From Lineus longissimus (taxonomy: Eukaryota; Nemertea; Pilidiophora; Heteronemertea; Lineidae), in the NCBI RefSeq assembly GCF_910592395.1, contig NC_088319.1:10232001-10296000 (forward strand): 64,000 nucleotides of DNA, read 5' to 3'. Position numbers and translations under genes: made by a program. Position 1 is the first letter of the stretch. Each line of letters begins with the position of its first letter. This document shows positions 23,437-34,860 of the stretch, one piece after another. The notes under the pieces were generated by a model that saw nothing but the letters and a program-made list of their open reading frames with translations, had not been told where the DNA came from and did no database searches.

Positions 23437-23757
23437 GGTCTCGTTAGGGAGTTTTTCCCAAATGTACGCGATGATGACGTGTCCCATTAACAGGACGTAA
23501 CATCTATTTTAAAATGCGTTTCCAAAGTGAATGCATGAGGACAACCCATTTGTGTCGTATATCACTGGAAACGCCCGATTCCCCTGATTCTGCAGGATGT
23601 TAAATCGGGCATTTTATTTCTTTAAATAAATCATAAGCGTCGCATTTGCTCCTAGCTCTGTTCACCATCCCAAATGGCAATATTGCCAATAAATTGGGCC
23701 GGACAATCACGAAAACCCCCAAATATTATACATTTTGTCCTGAATAACTCTTAGACA
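23437..23757. mobile_element. MITE with GGTCTC ends, copy 1
   Basis: About 320 bp, reverse complement of 56767-57093. Starts GGTCTCGTTAGGGAG; the other end is decayed here (..ctgaataactcttaga). It separates the two copies of the 0.8-kb local duplication. Confidence 0.7.
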
Positions 23758-24545
23758 AAGAAAACGACCTCTTCTTCTCGATTTACGTACTCTACTTCAA
23801 AAAAGTCAGTTTTAACACTACTGCACAAATATAGAGTGGTCATAAAGTTCCATTTGGATAGAGATTTGACGGACTGATTTGGAAATTCATTCCAACCATG
23901 CAACTGTTTCAGAAATGAGAAAAAAGCTCCTGGGTGTCATGACATGCATCGTGTGTCTTGCCTCTGCATTTGTGTACTCAGACATGTCAGAGGGTTTTCA
24001 ACTTTCATATCATTGAAGAAATAATTCATTCCAATCTACAAGTATATCAATCACATCATTTATTTAAAAATCGTCTGCTAGGACATACAGGACAACGTCG
24101 GTGGAGACAGTTGTGACATTTCAATTTTCATTGCATAGAGATTTCACGGACTGATTTGGAAATTCATTCCAACCATGCAACTGTTTCAGAAATGAGAAAA
24201 AGCTCCTGGGTGTCATGACATGCATTCAATTATTATTTCACCACAAAGAGCTGCTTCTGTCAGCAGATATGAGACAGCTACCGGGGCGGGGACTATTTCT
24301 TTATGGGGCCTTATTGTTCAGCGTCTCCAAGGAATTCTATTTTTAGAGTCCAATGGGGGGGGGGGTTGGGGGAGCCTTCCCCCCAATGTACTGACTAAAA
24401 CCTGTCACTTTCAGAGAACGGGGAGGGGGTTTGGGGGACTCATCCCCCAATGTACTTGCTATATATGTCAGAAGGACGGGGGTTTGGGGGGCTCCCCCAT
24501 GTCAAACAGTTGTGTGAGTTCACTAGAGATTGCTCTTTACATATT
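23754..24545. repeat. Local duplication, copy 2
   Basis: Direct-repeat partner of 22270-23075. G-runs differ in length ('gggggggggg' at about 24354). Confidence 0.8.
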
Positions 24546-26374
24546 AGGCGAGAGACCTCTCTTGGGAAATTGTTAAGTTTTTGAACTTCTGTCGCAAAAG
24601 CAGTCAATTTCGATGGGTCCTCCGGCTTTGGTTTTCAACTATTGCTGATTTGCAGAAATAATTTGTAGGATCCTTGCATTCTGCCTATGCGCAAAAATGG
24701 ATTGTAAGGCTTAATGCTGAATTTGAAATACTATACTATACTAAGATATGTAAGGATATACGTGCAGAAGTTTCGCCCTTTGCTGTTAGAGGATAACATT
24801 GGGCCAGAGGGCGACCCCAACATTTCACGACGACCACCTCCCTTGTACGCTGAATGTAGCTTTTCTTGCCGGAAGAACATGTCCGCTAATTAGGCCGGGT
24901 TGTCCATAAGGTCACTCCATAAGGGCTGCTGCAAAAGGATCATTGCGTAAGAAACGAAATGACAAAACAGGAAGAAAGAAAATTTCTCGGAAACTAAATA
25001 CGAAATAATGCTATTCATGGATATTGAGAATATCTCGGGAAAATAGAAATTTCTCGAAAGATACATTTTCTCGGGTGGTGAAAATGTAAAAGCTAGGCTA
25101 ATATAAGGTCGTGCTAAATTCGCTTTAACAGTTTATCCTTAAACGACTGGGTCCTGGTGGTAAACCATTATTACGTTTTCACGTAGCCTTTCCCGTGCAT
25201 TTACAGCCTTTCGAAAAAGACTTGCTTGGTGACAAAACCACTGAAAATACAGCTGCTGGCATTTGAGTGGTTTGAAGAGTCCATCGACCTACATGCGGGT
25301 CCTGTTGCTATGTATATGTAATATGGGAAGCACTTCTAAGCTGAGCTATAAATCTAAATTTAATCGATATTTTGGCAGATTTCTCTGAAATACACCAAGG
25401 CACTATCAAGTGCTAAAAGTGAACCGGGCGCACCAAAAAATCACACCAGAAACAACTATTCATTCTGGCGGACCGTATCTATAGTTAAATAAAATATCAT
25501 TACTGTAGAGATGACCTCATGAAGTCATTATGTTTTATACGTAATCTGACCGCGATGGCAGCCCACCTGATGGCATTTTTTTACCTTGGGCAGCAGTGTT
25601 ATGTATGGGAGCATGTCCACAGCTATAGCTTTTCGTCGGCGGCAGGGGAGGGGTGGGGTGGGGTGGCAAACCACCTCTTTTGTCCTCCATTTGTCAGAAA
25701 ACCAGTCAACATCCAATCTGGCGTGGAAACTCGGCTATGCAGCAAGCAACATGGCCAGCAGTATGATTCTGCAAGGCAATCCCAACTACCATTCGCTGAT
25801 GAACATCTACATGTAAATGGTAAATGGCACTTTCGTATGTTTTTAAGAAAAACGTGTTACGTATGAATGGCGGGGTTAAATTGACTGCCGTTAAAATATC
25901 GATTATTCCAAAACTGACAAGAATTCTCTATATAACGCTTCCCAGTTTCCATGGAAACGTCCATATTTAGTAATTGACAATTTGCCCCCGGGCCCTGTGC
26001 TCTGAAATGTCCACATATACTGTGGCATACTCCAAGTACAAGGAGGGCCAAAAATATCACCCTTACATTTTCCACCTCCTTCCGTACGTCTTTTGCACAT
26101 ATTGAAGACACATGACTGGAGTTTAAGACGGTTTGACGAGAGTATGTCTTTTCCAGAAGTAGTCCATTTGGGCCTTATGGTGCGGAAATTGCAGGACCGA
26201 TTTCTTCAACGTTAGGTTTTTTTCTTAAATCTAATTGTGGAAGAGGATTTCCACATTACATGTAAATATGCATTCGAATATAAACATTATCGGAGAGCAT
26301 TGCTTTGTACATTGTGCAGTGATAATACCATCGCTAACCTGTAGCCTCACCATGCTTCAATGGGTGGGCGATTA
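24546..26374. other. No recognised feature
   Basis: About 1.8 kb with no repeat partner and no recognised gene. Overlapping frames of 60-115 codons at 25519-25866 (both strands) show no known motif. Confidence 0.35.
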
Positions 26375-28260
26375 AAATGAGTTGAGACGAATAAGTAGCT
26401 GGCTTTTGAACCGGGAAATGGGCTAAGAAATGGTTAAAGTGAAATGCAAAGGAATGAAATGGAGTCAGAAATGGTTAAAGTGACTTGTAGCTGCATCGGG
26501 AGCCAGCATTTGAATAGGGAAATGGACTTATAGAGGGTTGAAATGAGTTAAGACGAATAAGGAACTGGCATTTTGAACTGGGAAATGGAGTCAGAAAGGG
26601 TTAAAGAGACTTGCAAATGAATGAAATGGAGTCAGAAAGGGTTAAAGTGACTTGTAGCTGCATCGGGAGCCAGTATTTGAATTGGGAAATGGACTTATAG
26701 AGGGTTAAAATGAGTTAAGACGAATAAGGAACTGGCATTTTGAACTGGGAAATGGAGTCAGAAAGGGTTAAAGTGACTTGCAAATGAATGAAATGGAGTC
26801 AGAAAGGGTTAACGTGACTTGTAGCTGAATCGAAAGCCAGCATTTGAATAGGGAAATGGACTTATAGAGGGTTAAAATGAGTTAAAACGAATAAGGAGCT
26901 GGCATTTTGAACCGGGAAATGGAGTCAAAAAGGGTTAAAGTGACTTGCAAATGAATGAAATGGAGTCAGAGAGGGTTAAAGTGACTTGTAGCTGAATCGG
27001 GAGCCAGCATTTGAATAGGGAAATGGACTTATAGAGGGTTAAAATGAGTTAAGACAAATAAGGAACTGGCATTTTGAACTGGGAAATGGAGTCAGAAGGG
27101 GTAAAGTGACTTGTAGCTGAATCGGGAGCCAGTATTTGAATAGGGAAATGGACTTATAGAGGGCTGAAATGAGTTAAGACGAATAAGGAACTGGCATTTT
27201 GAACTGGGAAATGGAGTCAGAAAGGGTTAAAGAGACTTGCAAATGAATGAAATGGAGTCAGAGAGGGTTAAAGTGACTTGTAGCTGAATCGCGAGCCAGC
27301 ATTTGAATAGGAAAATGGACTAAATAGAGGGTTAAAATGAGTTAAGACAAATAAGGAACTGGCATTTTGAACTGGGAAATGGAGTCAGAAAGGGTTAAAG
27401 AGACTTGCAAATGAATGAAATGGAGTCAGAAAGGGTTAAAGTGACTTGTAGCTGAATCGGGAGCCAGTATTTGAATTGGGAAATGGACTTATAGAGGGTT
27501 AAAATGAGTTAAGACGAATAAGGAACTGGCATTTTGAACTGGGAAATGGAGTCAGAAAGGGTTAAAGTGACTTGCAAATGAATGAAATGGAGTCAGAAAG
27601 GGTTAACGTGACTTGTAGCTGAATCGAAAGCCAGCATTTGAATAGGGAAATGGACTTATAGAGGGTTAAAATGAGTTAAAACGAATAAGGAGCTGGCATT
27701 TTGAACCAGGAAATGGAGTCAAAAAGGGTTAAAGTGACTTGCAAATGAATGAAATGGAGTCAAAAAGGGTTAAAGTGACTTGTAGCTGAATCGGGAGCCA
27801 GCATTTGAATAGGGAAATGGACTTATAGAGGGTTAAAATGAGTTAAAACGAATAAGGAGCTGGCATTTTGAACCAGGAAATGGAGTCAAAAAGGGTTAAA
27901 GTGACTTGCAAATGAATGAAATGGAGTCAGAAAGGGTTAAAGAGACTTGCAGCTGAATTGGGAGCAAGCATTTGAATCGGGAAATGGAGTTGTAGAGGGT
28001 TAAAATGAGTTAAAACGAATAAGGAGCTGGCATTTTGAACCGGGATATGGAGTCAGAAAGGGTTAAAGTAACTTGTAGCTGAATCGGGAGCCAGCATTTG
28101 AATCGGGAAGTGGAGTTATAGAGGGTTAAAATGCGTTAAGACGAATAAGGAACTGGCATTTTGAGCTGGGAAATGTGTCAGAAAGGGTTAAAGTCACTTA
28201 TAGTTGAATCGGGAGCTTGGTAGGAAAGGGTTAAAACCACCAAGTTGAGTTATCGGACTT
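26375..28260. repeat. 166-bp higher-order satellite with GGGTTAAA core
   Basis: About 11 units. Each standard unit (about 165-168 bp) has three related subunits of about 48-62 bp containing 'gggttaaa': one with 'tatagagggttaaaatgag', one with 'gtgacttgcaaatgaatg', and one with 'gtgacttgtagctgaatc'. Some units lack one subunit (for example about 27000-27120, period about 125). Edges are more divergent than the centre. No coding function. Confidence 0.85.
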
Positions 28261-29056
28261 TGGAGGGTTAATATTTGAAAGAAATTTGAATTGGGAACTG
28301 CGAAATGCTTAGCCCATTTCCTAGTTCCTTATTCGTACCCAAATTCGTACCCAAACATGGGTACGAATAAGGAACTGCGAAGTGGGAACTGGGAGCCAAC
28401 TTCACAGACCCAATTTTTCACCCTACGACCAGCTTTCTCGCCCCATCGGTACTGATGACCCGCCAGTCACATGCAGTAGTCAACCCTGGCGTCTGTATTA
28501 AATCGATTAATTTTATCGGTCGTATAAAATGGAGACACGAAACCTAGTGCATTCGATAGCGAACAAAATTCTAGACAAAGTGAGCTCGTTTTGGCGTACC
28601 TTGCACATAAATGTAGGTCAGTGTGACTTTAATTCATTCATTTGGCCACAAATGACCCTCGAATAACACAGCACGTCCAGACCTGCACCAGAAGAAAGAA
28701 CTGTATAGTGATAATCACGGGTCCAATTTTCAACGCACCCCCCCCTTCTCGGAAAGTAGCCCAGCGTGTCCATAGTTGCACATTTGAAATTCAAGCCACA
28801 AACCAAGCAGCCGAAGGAAATGTGACTCAATGATCGAAACGTCCTCCCGATTGCATGGAAATCGCAGGACGTGTAGCGGAGACTATAGATTTTACGAATA
28901 CGTCATCAAGGTTTTAAATTCGAGGATAGGACCTGTAATTTTCAACAATATGACTAGAAAGAAGAGAGAAAAAAGATAAGAGTGTAGAGAGTGTAGAGAG
29001 GAGATGTTGAAAAGAATTGCCTCTGGTCAGATTTGAACCTACCAACTGCGGCGTAT
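28261..29056. other. Intergenic with an 18-bp perfect hairpin
   Basis: A perfect inverted repeat at 28323-28340 / 28359-28376 ('agttccttattcgtaccc' and its complement) lies just past the satellite and shares 'ttattcgt' with satellite words. The rest shows no gene. Confidence 0.5.
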
Positions 29057-29064
29057 AGACCGTA

Positions 29065-29741
29065 CGGTGACTGCCCATAAGTCCGAAATTCACAAGTCCG
29101 AAGGTCCAGAAGTCCGAAGGTTCACAAGACCACAAAGAAAAAATCTCTTTTGAAAACGTCCCATAATTCCGAAGGTCCACAGTTCCGAAGGTCCACAAGT
29201 CCGAAATACCATAAGTCCGAAAGTAATGAAAAAGGGTCCACAAGTCCGACAGCCCAGAAGTCCGAAGGTTCATAAATCCGAAATAACATTTGAAACGCGC
29301 GTATGTTACAATGTACATGTATATATTGTAAATAGTTATCAGTATGTAACGTGCGGAAACATCAAATACGGCTTACCCGATCAACCTGACCCAGCATCAC
29401 GTTATTTTCTTTGCAGATAGTCATTTTTTAGCATGGCCTACGTGAAAAGAGGGCTGAGGGCTCGAACAAAAGTTCAAATTTTCAATGATTTCCGCTAACC
29501 ATCGTTACAAGAATGCCACGGAAAAGGTATACTGGCGAGATTTTTTTACTGCTTTAAAGGTCAAACAGCATTAATATAAAAAAAATTGTTTTCGGACTTG
29601 TGAACCTTCGGAACTGTGGACCTTCGGACTAATGAACCTTCGGATTAATGGATCTTCGGACTTGTGAATCTTCGGAATTGTGAACCTTCGGACTTGTGAA
29701 CCTTCGGACTTGTGAACCTTCGGATTTATGGGCGGTAACCG
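29065..29741. mobile_element. Foldback element built of 15-bp CACAAGTCCGAAGGT units
   Basis: Left arm (about 29079-29290) is a tandem array of CACAAGTCCGAAGGT-like units. Right arm (about 29593-29730) is the same array in reverse (CTTCGGACTTGTGAAC). Outer ends CGGTGACTGCCCATAA and, reversed, CGGTTACCGCCCATAA match. A 300-bp unique core separates the arms. No transposase. Flanks 'gaccgtac' / 'gaccgtgg' may be a decayed target duplication. Confidence 0.75.
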
Positions 29742-29879
29742 ACCGTGGTTGACCGTACGCCTTCTGCACGAGCCAAGGCGACTTCGCGGTCAACGTTGAA
29801 TGTTCATGAAATAATGTCTAAATGCGGTTGGCATGTCTTCACAAAAATTAGGGTCACGAAATGATAAAAATAATGCATC

Positions 29880-30733
29880 AAAACATACATGACATCATCT
29901 TGTTATGTCAAGGATGAATCCCATCTGAGCATACGGCACGGGGGCCTCTTTGTTATTCAAAAATAGCTTTCAGCTGAGTAATGGGCACTGACACCTCTTG
30001 TTATACTAAAAATTCTATTGTAACCGAGCAGTAGACCTTAGTGACACTAAATGTGCTAAGATTTAATCCCAGGTGAGCAGACGGCACCGCGTGCCTCTTG
30101 ATATGCAGCCATTCGATTTCAGCTGAGTAACGGGCACTGGCGCCTCTTGTTATACTAAAAAATCTATTTCAGTCGAACAGTACGCCTTTGTTCCTCTTGT
30201 TATGCTAATGATCAATCCGAGCTGAGTAGACGGCACGGGGGCCTCTAGTTATAAAAAACAATGGATTTCAGCTGAGTAATGGGCACTGGCGCCTCTTGTT
30301 ATACTGAAAAATCTATTTTAGCCGAACATTAGGCCTCTGTTACTCTTGTTATGCTAATGATCAATCCGAGCTGAGTAGACGGCACAGGGGCCTCTAGTTA
30401 CAAAAAAACAATGGATTTCAGCTGAGTAAAGGGCACTGGCACCTCGATCTTTATATACTAAAAAATCTATTTTAGCCGAACAGTAGGCCTCTATTACTCT
30501 TGCTATGCTTATGATCAGTTCCAGCTAAGTAGACGGGAAGGGGGCCTCTAGTTATGAAACAAATGGATTTCAGCTGAGTAATGGGTACTGGCGCCTCTAG
30601 TTATAGTTAAAAAACAAACAATTCCAGCCGAGCAGTTGGCATTAGTTATGCCAAAGATTAATCCAATGTGAGTAGATGGCATGGGGGGGGGGCCTCTTGT
30701 TTTGCAAATAAATAAATTTTAGCAGAGTAAAAC
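29880..30733. repeat. 150-bp tandem array
   Basis: 'gggcactggcgcctcttgtt' recurs at about 29983, 30131, 30281, 30431 and 30583 (period 148-152). The array resumes after the inserted element and LINE at about 32620-32690 ('cagctgagcagatgg..gcctcttgtta'), so it originally spanned the insertion site. Confidence 0.75.
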
Positions 30734-31710
30734 GGTAGGTGATAAAGTATGGAATTAGTGAAACCTTGGAAACACTGATAAACCTTGGAAACACTCCTTA
30801 AAATGCATAAAAACATGAAATAATGCCATTCGAACCTAACGTGGTTACGAATCAACATTTGGAGCTTACATGATCAGATCGGAATTTTATGGTAATTTAG
30901 AAATCTGTCGCATATCCGATTCAATAGTCTATATTTTAAAACAACCCAGTTGTACCTCGCCTCCAGTGTACAGTACTCCCAAATATGGGAAGACACGCCC
31001 ACCACACACCCATAATATGGACCAATAGCGCTCCGCTTATAAATACGCCACCACCACGCGGGGCCTTTTCGATCAGACGAGTTGCTTGGGAAGTTGGGGG
31101 CCTGTCATGCATTATGCATGGATAAGGTTGACGACTATGTCTAGGCCTAATTGTCTATGATTGACTGATATTTTATAACAAACGATGAATAAAAGAAGCC
31201 TAGTCATGTATGTTTATTACCGAAGTTTGCGGGTGAAAATTTCCTTCGCCGTGAGCGATTTCTTACATCTTCCAGTACGCATCGAGGGATGCAGAGATCT
31301 TTGTGACGTCACCAGTTCTAAGCGGTTTTTTTATTCACGTGTGTGTTTGTCCTATGATCTCGTGCATCTAGTACCGAGCATAATACTTTATCGTCTATGG
31401 AATACAAAACAATCATAAAAACTAATTTTTGCTTCCATTGAAGAGAAATAAAATATTTTAACGACCACAGCGCATTGCCAATTGATGACGTCATCCTCCA
31501 CATTAAAAATGTTGGCTTCTGAACTAACTGGCAAATTGCTATCAATAAAGTCAGCTGGGACGAGACTGTCAGTTGGGAGGGTATAAATCGTGGAAGGAAC
31601 GCACCCGATTTCCCGCGCTATTTGCACAGTGATTCCATGGTTTACATTGAATATTACAAGGTTTATCAGTGTTTCCAAGGTTTCACTAATTCCATACTTT
31701 ATCAACTACC
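30734..31710. mobile_element. 977-bp TIR element with perfect 9-bp target duplication, copy A
   Basis: Flanked by GAGTAAAAC on both sides (30725-30733 and 31711-31719). Ends GGTAGGTGATAAAGTATGG and, reversed, GGTAGTTGATAAAGTATGG begin long inverted repeats that contain the subrepeat 'accttggaaacactgataa'. Nine-base duplications are typical of Mutator-like (MULE) transposons. No transposase inside. Reverse complement of 43661-44649. Confidence 0.85.
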
Positions 31711-31739
31711 GAGTAAAACGGGCATTTGCGCCTCTTGTT

Positions 31740-32620
31740 ATAAGTAAGTAAGTAATTTTATTGCTCAATCTAACAAGATAGACAATGCAACAGTAGAACA
31801 CACAATGATACACAAATTAACGTTACATGAATGTACAAGACGGAGACCGGTGAAATTGTTCGGAAGCTCTTGGAGTGAACAGAACGTTGGAGTAGATAGA
31901 ACGTTCTATTTACTCCAAGGGAAGCCATACAATAATTTACAATAATATTGTTAAATACTATCTAGTACCAGTAGGCCTAGTCAGAAAGAATCGATCTATC
32001 CTGTGACTAACTAGAATACCGGGTAGAATTTTTGAGAACTAGAATTATTAGGTAGGATTCTTGAGTGCTCTTTTATTGAGACAGGCTATGATAAAATTGA
32101 TAACAGATTTACCAATTTCTGAGTCCCCGTGATTGTATGACATAAGAAAGGAGAATTTTTGCTCGTTATTAAGGGACTGGAAAGATGTGAACGAATTCAA
32201 TGAGGAAAAGAGATCAATTCTTTCTTGGTTATACAAGGAACATTCCAGTAATAGATGCTTCTCGTCTTCTACTTTATTATACTCGCAGTTCAAACATAGT
32301 CTCTGCTCAACTGGCTTTTTTGGTTTAAGGTGACGCCCAACCTCTATTTGTAAATTGTGGGCACTTATTCTAAATTTAGTGAATTCTTTTCTTTTTGAAT
32401 AGTGGGGTGAAGATCAAGTAGTTTTCTAAGGACAAATCAGATTTGAAGAGCTTATAATTTCTAAGTTTATCTTTAACATTGGTGTTGGTCGAGGCACTAT
32501 TGGCAAGACCAACAGAGACGGACCATTCTGAGGTAAATTTGGAGTGGAGGGATTGCTTTAGTTGGTTGCATATCTTGTTGGGGTTGTTATACTATCGGAG
32601 ATCCCCCAGCTGATCAGTTT
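31740..32620 (-). mobile_element. 5'-truncated LINE, RT C-terminus and 3' UTR (unit 1)
   Basis: Minus-strand frame from about 32620 to 32048 encodes the tail of a non-LTR reverse transcriptase, with one frameshift in an A-run near 32390. It includes 'FTKFRISAHNLQIEVGRH' and the knuckle C-x2-C...'EDEKHLLLEC'. The 3' UTR ends 'caataaaat' plus (TTAC)n at 31740-31752. It inserted into the 150-bp array. Confidence 0.8.
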
Positions 32621-32882
32621 GCCCTTAGCACCTCTTGTTATGAATCCCAGCTGAGCAGATGGTACAGGGGCCTCTTGTTACGCAGTCAATAGCGCCTGAA
32701 TGGAATCATCGCGGTGGCATGTACATACCTGTATTCCATGTTTTATATTTGCCAACCCGAGTAAACTATGGTTACTCGGGTAAAAGGTTTCGGGCTGGAA
32801 TTTCGGGCTGGCTTGATTCGGGATAGAACCTAGGGATGAAATCTCGGGCTGGCTTTTTTCGGGCTGGAAAATTTCGGGCTAG

Positions 32883-33577
32883 CTTGACTCCAGCGAATTC
32901 CGTGCATGGGTTGAGGGACGGAAGTTGGCAGGAAAGCCCCGGGTGTGGAATTCCCCAGATCTTATTCTATGGATTAGGCACAAACAGTATTTGGAGTATT
33001 TCAGAGAAAATGGCATCAACGTACCCGAGATCAAATCATGCGTACAGGGATCCAAAGCGCCCGATTTGAGCAATGTTCTACATGAAAATAATTGGAACAT
33101 GGCGGTCGTGAAACCGACAATTTCCGCGGACAGTAATTGTGTTTTCCTAATCGAACTCAAAGACGCCCACACAAAGCAGGCATCCTTTGAGAAGTATGTT
33201 TCCGAAGGAGACATGATGATTCAGAAGTATGTCAAGGAAATCGAAACGAATGGCGAATATTCTTTGATGTACTTCGACAAAGTCTATACAGTCATGCGGT
33301 CCTTGAATTTCCAGCCGAATGTGATTTTCGTGCAAATTCGGCGTTTGGTGCCCAATTTCAGCTCGTTGACCCGCCTACTGGCATTCTGGAATTTGCCAAC
33401 AATGTTCTTTCTTTAGTGGAAGATGAACTTCTCTACGTTAGAATTGACGCCGTGGAGTTATCGAATGGTGAAGCAACCTTGCTTGAATTCGAAGTGATTG
33501 AGCCAATCCTATATTTTACAAAAAAGGAAGGCGCAGCTGCAAATTTTGTCGACGCATTCATGATCAGATATCAATAA
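32883..33577 (+). pseudogene. ATP-grasp family pseudogene (unit 1)
   Basis: Open from 32883 to a frameshift near 33286-33293, then continuing in another frame to TAA at 33575-33577. Order of motifs: 'WNSPDLILWIRHKQYLEYF' (substrate/ATP-side helix), 'VVKPTISADS' (KP lysine of the ATP-grasp core), 'MIQKYVKEIETNGEYSL', then after the shift 'HAVLEFPAECDFR', 'LLYVRIDAVE' and 'LEFEVIEPILYF'. This is the layout of bacterial-type RimK/glutathione-synthetase-like ATP-grasp ligases, which form C-N bonds via an acyl-phosphate. The expected A-T hand region 'DFRVQ' reads 'DFRAN'. No upstream exon or ATG fits. AATAAA overlaps the stop. Dead copy; substrate unknown. Confidence 0.7.
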
Positions 33578-33894
33578 AGCGTGTCGAATATCCCTAAATT
33601 TTAGGGTTTTGACCGAGTACATTAAAGACTGTTTTGTGGTTGGTGAAGCAGAATGAACTAGACTTCGCGATATTCTTGTAATTGTGTTAGTAAACTAATA
33701 TCCGCTAAACGCGCAACTATTTGTGGGAACGTATCATTATGTGACCTCCTAATTCATCATGCTAAAGACATTATCTTCACTCTGCCCCAGAAATGTTGTC
33801 AGGAAAGAAAGTTTTTGGATTCGGTCCACGGCCTTTACCGTATGTAATACCGTAAAATTACGTTCTAACTTTCCAATCTGTTTCAATTTTTAAA

Positions 33895-34380
33895 GGTACA
33901 TGTGTTAAGATTCTGAGTGTCGTTTTGCTGAGCGGTTCACCAAACAAGACGAAGTTGGATATACTCTTTCGGCCAAGTCGAGAATCAGATCAAATCGAAA
34001 TTCGGTGTCAGAGGTTATATGACGTAGGGAGTCATGTGTACCAAATTTCAAGTTCATAGCTTTATCGGTTGCGAAACGTGCCATAGTTACACTCAAACGG
34101 ACAATTTACGTCATTTGACCTCTGTAACCTTGAGTTATCACACTTTTTAGGTTAAACTTCTCGCCCCCTTGTGGCCATGTCAAGATTCAGATCGGACCAA
34201 AATTCAGTGTCAGAGGTCACCTGAATTGGGGTCATGTGATGGAAGTTTCAAGTTCATAGCTCTAGCGGGTAAAAAACGTGCCACTGTTTTTGAATCAGGA
34301 TACAGACGACGGCGGACGACGGACGATGGACACAGCGGTGTTGTATAGACTCCCCTACGGTGAGCCAAAAATGTGCCATT
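33895..34380. repeat. GACCTCTGT(G/A)ACC-type dispersed repeat (unit 1)
   Basis: Non-coding repeat with 'aaacgtgccatagttacactc', 'catttgacctctgtaacctt', 'ccccttgtggcca' and a terminal 'acgacggcggacgacggacg' run. Long related copy at 45260-46740; shorter ones at 54185-54350 and 7236-7325. Confidence 0.7.
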
Positions 34381-34466
34381 AAGTTGGAAAGAATTCACGA
34401 GCAAGATTTTTGGGCACTGTCCGTCTGGTGTAGTATTCCTTCATTTCCAGCCTGCCCACTTAGCCC

Positions 34467-34860
34467 TTAGAATGCATAGAATCCTCTAATCACTGTCAAG
34501 TCCAGTGGTTTTACCAATGACGTACATCCAGCTGTAATAAAGTCCAATAACGTCCCGGCTTCAGTGAGAGGAATCGTGAATTCCTCCGCAATATGTTGAC
34601 GAAACCTGTCGAGAATAAATAACGTGTCTCCTGGTTCCCTATCGCGAGAAATTGACAGTGCAATTTCATCCAAATAAAATTGGAGAGTGTCCCCATTCTC
34701 CCAAGCTGTCCTAGATGACGTAACCCGGATACTGTCCGGGATATTACCGAGGTCTCTAATTTGACGAATGTATCCTGGCTCCCGAAAGATGATCTGAGCC
34801 GTCAGCTTCACTCATCAAGTCCCTATTACCAATGCGATCGCACAACCGAGCTTGTGTTGC
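34467..34860 (-). pseudogene. pogo/Tigger-type DDE transposase fragment (unit 1)
   Basis: Minus-strand frame encodes the C-terminal half of a DDE_1-like domain: 'LFILDRFRQHI' (second catalytic Asp in the 'LD.FR.H' motif), then 'FITAGCTSLVKPLDLTVIRGF', equivalent to the 'iPgG.Ts.lQPLD' block with its final acidic residue. Relative to unit 2 a 2-bp deletion shifts the N-terminal part. First catalytic Asp, DNA-binding region and TIRs not found. Confidence 0.65.

Noticed and set aside
31388-31705. A 105-codon minus-strand frame conserved in all copies of the 9-bp-TSD element (also 35597-35914 and 43666-43983)
   Set aside because: It begins with TTG inside the terminal repeat, its only in-frame ATG is near the end, and the whole element is nearly identical between copies, so conservation of the frame says nothing about coding.
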